NCBI RefSeq assembly: GCF_006440735.1
Contig: NZ_VFUA01000041.1
Span: forward strand, 1 to 49,488
Reading direction: 5' to 3'
Origin: Mesorhizobium sp. B2-7-1
GTDB lineage: Bacteria; Pseudomonadota; Alphaproteobacteria; Rhizobiales; Rhizobiaceae
DNA length: 49,488 nt
This document shows positions 49,436-49,488 of this stretch, one piece after another (position 1 is the stretch's first letter; each line of letters begins with the position of its first letter). A program made the position numbers and the translations under genes. A model generated the notes under the pieces. That model saw nothing but the letters and a program-made list of their open reading frames with translations, did no database searches and was not told where the DNA came from.

Positions 49436-49488
49436 CCGAGGGGGGCGCGAAGGAATGAGGCATTGCCCCAGCTTGGGTCTCGCCAAAT

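Noticed and set aside
1..49488. tRNA, rRNA, CRISPR arrays, transposases or integrases
   Set aside because: None was recognised by eye on either strand. No regularly spaced repeat array is present. A tRNA scan was not possible.

Overview
The window looks like a chromosomal segment of a Mesorhizobium-type alphaproteobacterium (Rhizobiales). The pointers are high GC with strong G/C preference at third codon positions, rhizobial families (a PrsD/PrsE-type secretion pair with an RTX glycanase, DUF3726, GlxA-type AraC regulators), and Rhizobiales-like intergenic palindromes at 1-147, 1265-1384, 14171-14225 and 49403-49435. The genus is inferred from sequence character, not proved. No rRNA, tRNA, CRISPR array, intact insertion sequence or replication origin was seen.

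Layout. 0.2-6.0 kb: nucleoside hydrolase, Stf0-like sulfotransferase, a leftward cassette built around an SPFH/Band-7 protein, a Cys-rich secreted protein and a DOPA-dioxygenase-like protein. 6.0-10.1 kb: a compositionally distinct, more AT-rich accessory block with an AlbA_2/Schlafen-like protein, a decayed SRAP (HMCES/YedK) fragment, and a divergent pair made of a trypsin-like protease and a SIR2-domain protein. This is the best candidate for an undescribed defence module. 10.2-14.0 kb: a leftward molybdenum hydroxylase operon (FAD, 2Fe-2S and Mo subunits) ending in a MoaD/ThiS-like carrier. 14.3-20.7 kb: an orphan Imm11-like protein, a VanZ-like protein, a GlxA-type regulator with a PLP aminotransferase and an FAD oxidoreductase, and an EamA exporter. 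20.9-26.1 kb: a BTAD/alpha-beta hydrolase fusion regulator convergent with an OsmC / flavin monooxygenase / FAD oxidoreductase / MaoC operon. 26.3-31.2 kb: a DUF1127 protein, a small Cys-rich secreted protein and a polyamine-type ABC importer operon.

31.5-39.9 kb is the second notable region. A leftward aldehyde dehydrogenase / M19-like dipeptidase pair faces a rightward operon of LysR regulator, LDH2-family oxidoreductase, a 549-residue protein of unknown family, DUF3726 and a SABATH-type (plant carboxyl methyltransferase-like) methyltransferase. The block is bordered on both sides by 3'-end fragments of unrelated genes (DUF2066-like and ChaA-like), which suggests recombination at its edges.

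39.9-49.5 kb: an integral membrane alpha/beta hydrolase with a probable frameshift near its 3' end. Next comes a leftward RTX-GH16 glycanase / type I ABC exporter / HlyD adaptor operon. It is preceded by a near-consensus sigma70 promoter and a perfect palindrome at the expected start site. Then follow a ProC-family reductase, an SRPBCC protein, two tandem paralogous small membrane proteins, and an SDR-family protein that lacks the canonical YxxxK residues.
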